Below are positions 13,971 to 15,075 of a stretch of 15,075 bases of DNA, in pieces; positions within the stretch are counted from its first letter, which is position 1, and each line of letters starts with the position of its first letter. The notes under the pieces are model-generated. The model searched no databases, was not told the origin of the DNA, and saw only the letters and a program-made list of their open reading frames with translations. This DNA comes from Deltaproteobacteria bacterium (lineage in GTDB: Bacteria; Desulfobacterota; Desulfobaccia; Desulfobaccales; Desulfobaccaceae), in the NCBI GenBank assembly GCA_016874895.1, contig VGSX01000057.1, forward strand, positions 1 through 15,075. Direction: 5' to 3'. A program made the translations under genes and the position numbers.

Positions 13971-14255
13971 ATGCCGATTTACGAGTATCAATGTGACGCC
14001 TGTGGCCAGATAACCGAGGAATTGCAGAAGTTTTCCGATCCGCCCCTGACCACCTGCAAGCATTGTCACGGTCACCTTAGCAAACTCATTTCCCACAGCG
14101 CCTTTCATTTAAAAGGCGGCGGTTGGTACGTCAGCGAATACGGCAATAAAAAACCTAACAGCTCCGTCTCGACCCCTGCGGATACGCCCGCGGCGGACAA
14201 AAAGCCCGAGGCTGCGGCAACCACCACGGCCCCGGCCGCTAACTCAGATGCCTGA
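13971..14255 (+). CDS. FmdB-family zinc ribbon protein
   Basis: This 94-residue protein starts MPIYEYQCDACGQITEEL, the standard opening of the FmdB-type regulatory zinc ribbon, with C8 and C11 pairing with C29 and C32 (CKHC). The ribbon ends near residue 45, and a Lys/Gly segment KGGGWYVSEYGNKK is typical. The rest is a low-complexity Ala, Thr and Pro tail (about 66-94), a common feature of this family. Family members are named after a proposed regulator of formamide/acetamide genes, but most have no proven role. ATG 13971 is used (AAGGAGG about ten bases before); a TTG at 13962 lies too close to that site. A strong terminator follows. Confidence 0.88.
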   Translation: MPIYEYQCDACGQITEELQKFSDPPLTTCKHCHGHLSKLISHSAFHLKGGGWYVSEYGNKKPNSSVSTPADTPAADKKPEAAATTTAPAANSDA

Positions 14256-14280
14256 TCGCCTCTTAGCAGAAAAACTGTTT

Positions 14281-14312
14281 GAGCAAGGACCGGGCGCCTT
14301 GCTCTTTTTTTT
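14281..14312 (+). terminator. Rho-independent terminator after the FmdB gene
   Basis: The perfect stem GAGCAAGG/CCTTGCTC (14281-14288 with 14297-14304) has an eight-base loop and is followed by eight T at 14305-14312. It ends the HExxH-FmdB unit 26 bases after the FmdB stop. Confidence 0.92.
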
Positions 14313-14341
14313 CCCGCAGGCGCCCCCGAAAGGATTTTCTC

Positions 14342-14920
14342 ATGGCTGAAATCAAGAGCGCCCTGGAACTGGCTCTGGAAAAAGCAGAGCGTTACGGCAA
14401 GGCCTCCCCACAAGAACTGCAGGAGATCAAACTGCAGGAGCAGGCCCGGCACCTGGCCGCAGAATTTCTCCGGGAAAAAATCGACCTGGAGCCAGAACTA
14501 AAAAAATATCCCCCTGCCGACCAGTCTGTTCTTACCGGTATTATCAAAGGAATCCTGCTGCGGAATATCACCCTGCCCCGGGAAGGAGTCATCGACGACG
14601 CCAACAAACGGGCCCAGGCCGGGATGCTGCAAGTAGCCCGGGATAAAAAGTCGGCCCAGCGGGTTCTCAAGGAAATTGAACAGCTTTTCACGAGCTTCGA
14701 GCAGGTCCGGCAAAATGCCCTGCAGCAGTTAAAAGCCCAATTTAACGCCCAGCTTAATAGTGTCAAAAAGGCTCTGGAAGCCCAGATGCACCGGCCTCTC
14801 AAAATAGACGTGGAGCAGACCCCGCAATTTCAGGAACAGTGGCGCACCTTTGAGGCCCAATTGATCCAGCAGTTCGAGCCCCTTTTGGATAAACACAAAT
14901 CAATGCTCGCCACCCTCTAA
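14342..14920 (+). CDS. Coiled-coil hypothetical protein, 192 aa
   Basis: This cytoplasmic, strongly helical protein opens MAEIKSALELALEKAERYGK, an opening seen in uncharacterised deltaproteobacterial proteins (possibly the DUF6657 group; I am not certain). Most of the chain is charged and Gln/Leu-rich with long predicted coiled coils (residues about 35-60 and 115-175). It has one Pro-rich kink near KKYPPADQ. It contains no cysteine, signal peptide or membrane segment. ATG 14342 has AAGGA seven bases upstream; the longer frame from 14279 would begin inside the terminator of the preceding gene and is rejected. It ends four bases before the convergent amidohydrolase stop. Confidence 0.7.
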   Translation: MAEIKSALELALEKAERYGKASPQELQEIKLQEQARHLAAEFLREKIDLEPELKKYPPADQSVLTGIIKGILLRNITLPREGVIDDANKRAQAGMLQVARDKKSAQRVLKEIEQLFTSFEQVRQNALQQLKAQFNAQLNSVKKALEAQMHRPLKIDVEQTPQFQEQWRTFEAQLIQQFEPLLDKHKSMLATL

Positions 14921-14924
14921 GTTC

Positions 14925-15075
14925 TCAACCCGCCGGAGGCCTCCCGGACCGCAGCAGCCGCAGCCAGTTGTCCGCCAGGATGGCCTGATTCACGGCCTCC
15001 GGCAAACCAAGGTCTAAAATCTTCTCCTTCTCGGTTACCGGATCACCGAAGGGATAGTCGCTGCCGAACATAAGC
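14925..15075 (-). CDS. C-terminal end of an amidohydrolase (partial)
   Basis: A minus-strand frame entering from the right edge gives LMFGSDYPFGDPVTEKEKIL... and ends ...NWLRLLRSGRPPAG at TGA 14927-14925. FGSDYP with its metal-binding aspartate, then a helix leading to a final NxxRLL, is the usual end of amidohydrolase-2 (PF04909) TIM-barrel proteins, which hydrolyse or decarboxylate small organic substrates with a bound metal ion. Only 49 residues are visible, so the substrate cannot be named. Confidence 0.8.
   Translation of the reverse strand, partial: LMFGSDYPFGDPVTEKEKILDLGLPEAVNQAILADNWLRLLRSGRPPAG

Noticed and set aside
14279..14341. Upstream extension of the coiled-coil protein
   Set aside because: It would be encoded by the terminator hairpin of the FmdB gene and has no ribosome binding site; ATG 14342 has one.

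Overview
The window is about 15 kb of moderately GC-rich bacterial chromosome with short intergenic gaps, AGGAGG-type ribosome binding sites and sigma70-like promoters. The gene set suggests an anaerobic deltaproteobacterium (Desulfobacterota, perhaps the Desulfobacca/Syntrophobacter side). It includes a TreT-type trehalose synthase, a FlK-like thioesterase, an Isf-like flavoprotein, a synthetase-ACP-acyltransferase fusion, a lactate-permease-like carrier and FmdB-type zinc ribbons. This placement is inferred from gene content; there is no rRNA or tRNA gene in the window to confirm it.

Layout. 1-2190: the end of an unidentified gene and a coupled trehalose synthase gene, then a degenerate DUF4338 (DruA-like) gene on the minus strand. 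That pseudogene carries a nonsense codon and a 133-bp mobile insertion with IS66-type ends. 2191-4604 (plus strand): a small heat shock protein with a strong terminator, thymidylate kinase, and a hypothetical protein. 4576-6939 (minus strand): an Isf-like flavoprotein with its own promoter, then a tight group of FlK-like thioesterase, an uncharacterised protein (4-bp overlap), a small zinc ribbon reading frame with an in-frame TGA, and rpoZ. 7227-7514: a short hypothetical gene on the plus strand. 7599-12385 (minus strand): a three-domain AMP-ligase/ACP/PlsC protein, a secreted TonB/AgmX-like protein and a LctP-like permease. 12563-13300 (minus strand): a divergent KptA-like protein with a basic tail. 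13409-14920 (plus strand): a HExxH protein, an FmdB zinc ribbon with a terminator, and a coiled-coil hypothetical. The window ends in the 3' part of an amidohydrolase gene on the minus strand.

How the genes relate. Most are housekeeping (tmk, rpoZ), stress (hsp20, trehalose synthesis) or lipid/acyl metabolism (thioesterase, acyl-activating fusion). There is no complete multi-gene defence system or other obviously new system. The most unusual items are the IS66-like MITE inside the DUF4338 pseudogene, the zinc ribbon gene read through a UGA in a CxxU context, and a KptA homologue that lacks the usual catalytic residues. Two candidate regulatory repeat arrangements, upstream of hsp20 and upstream of the HExxH gene, are also worth attention.
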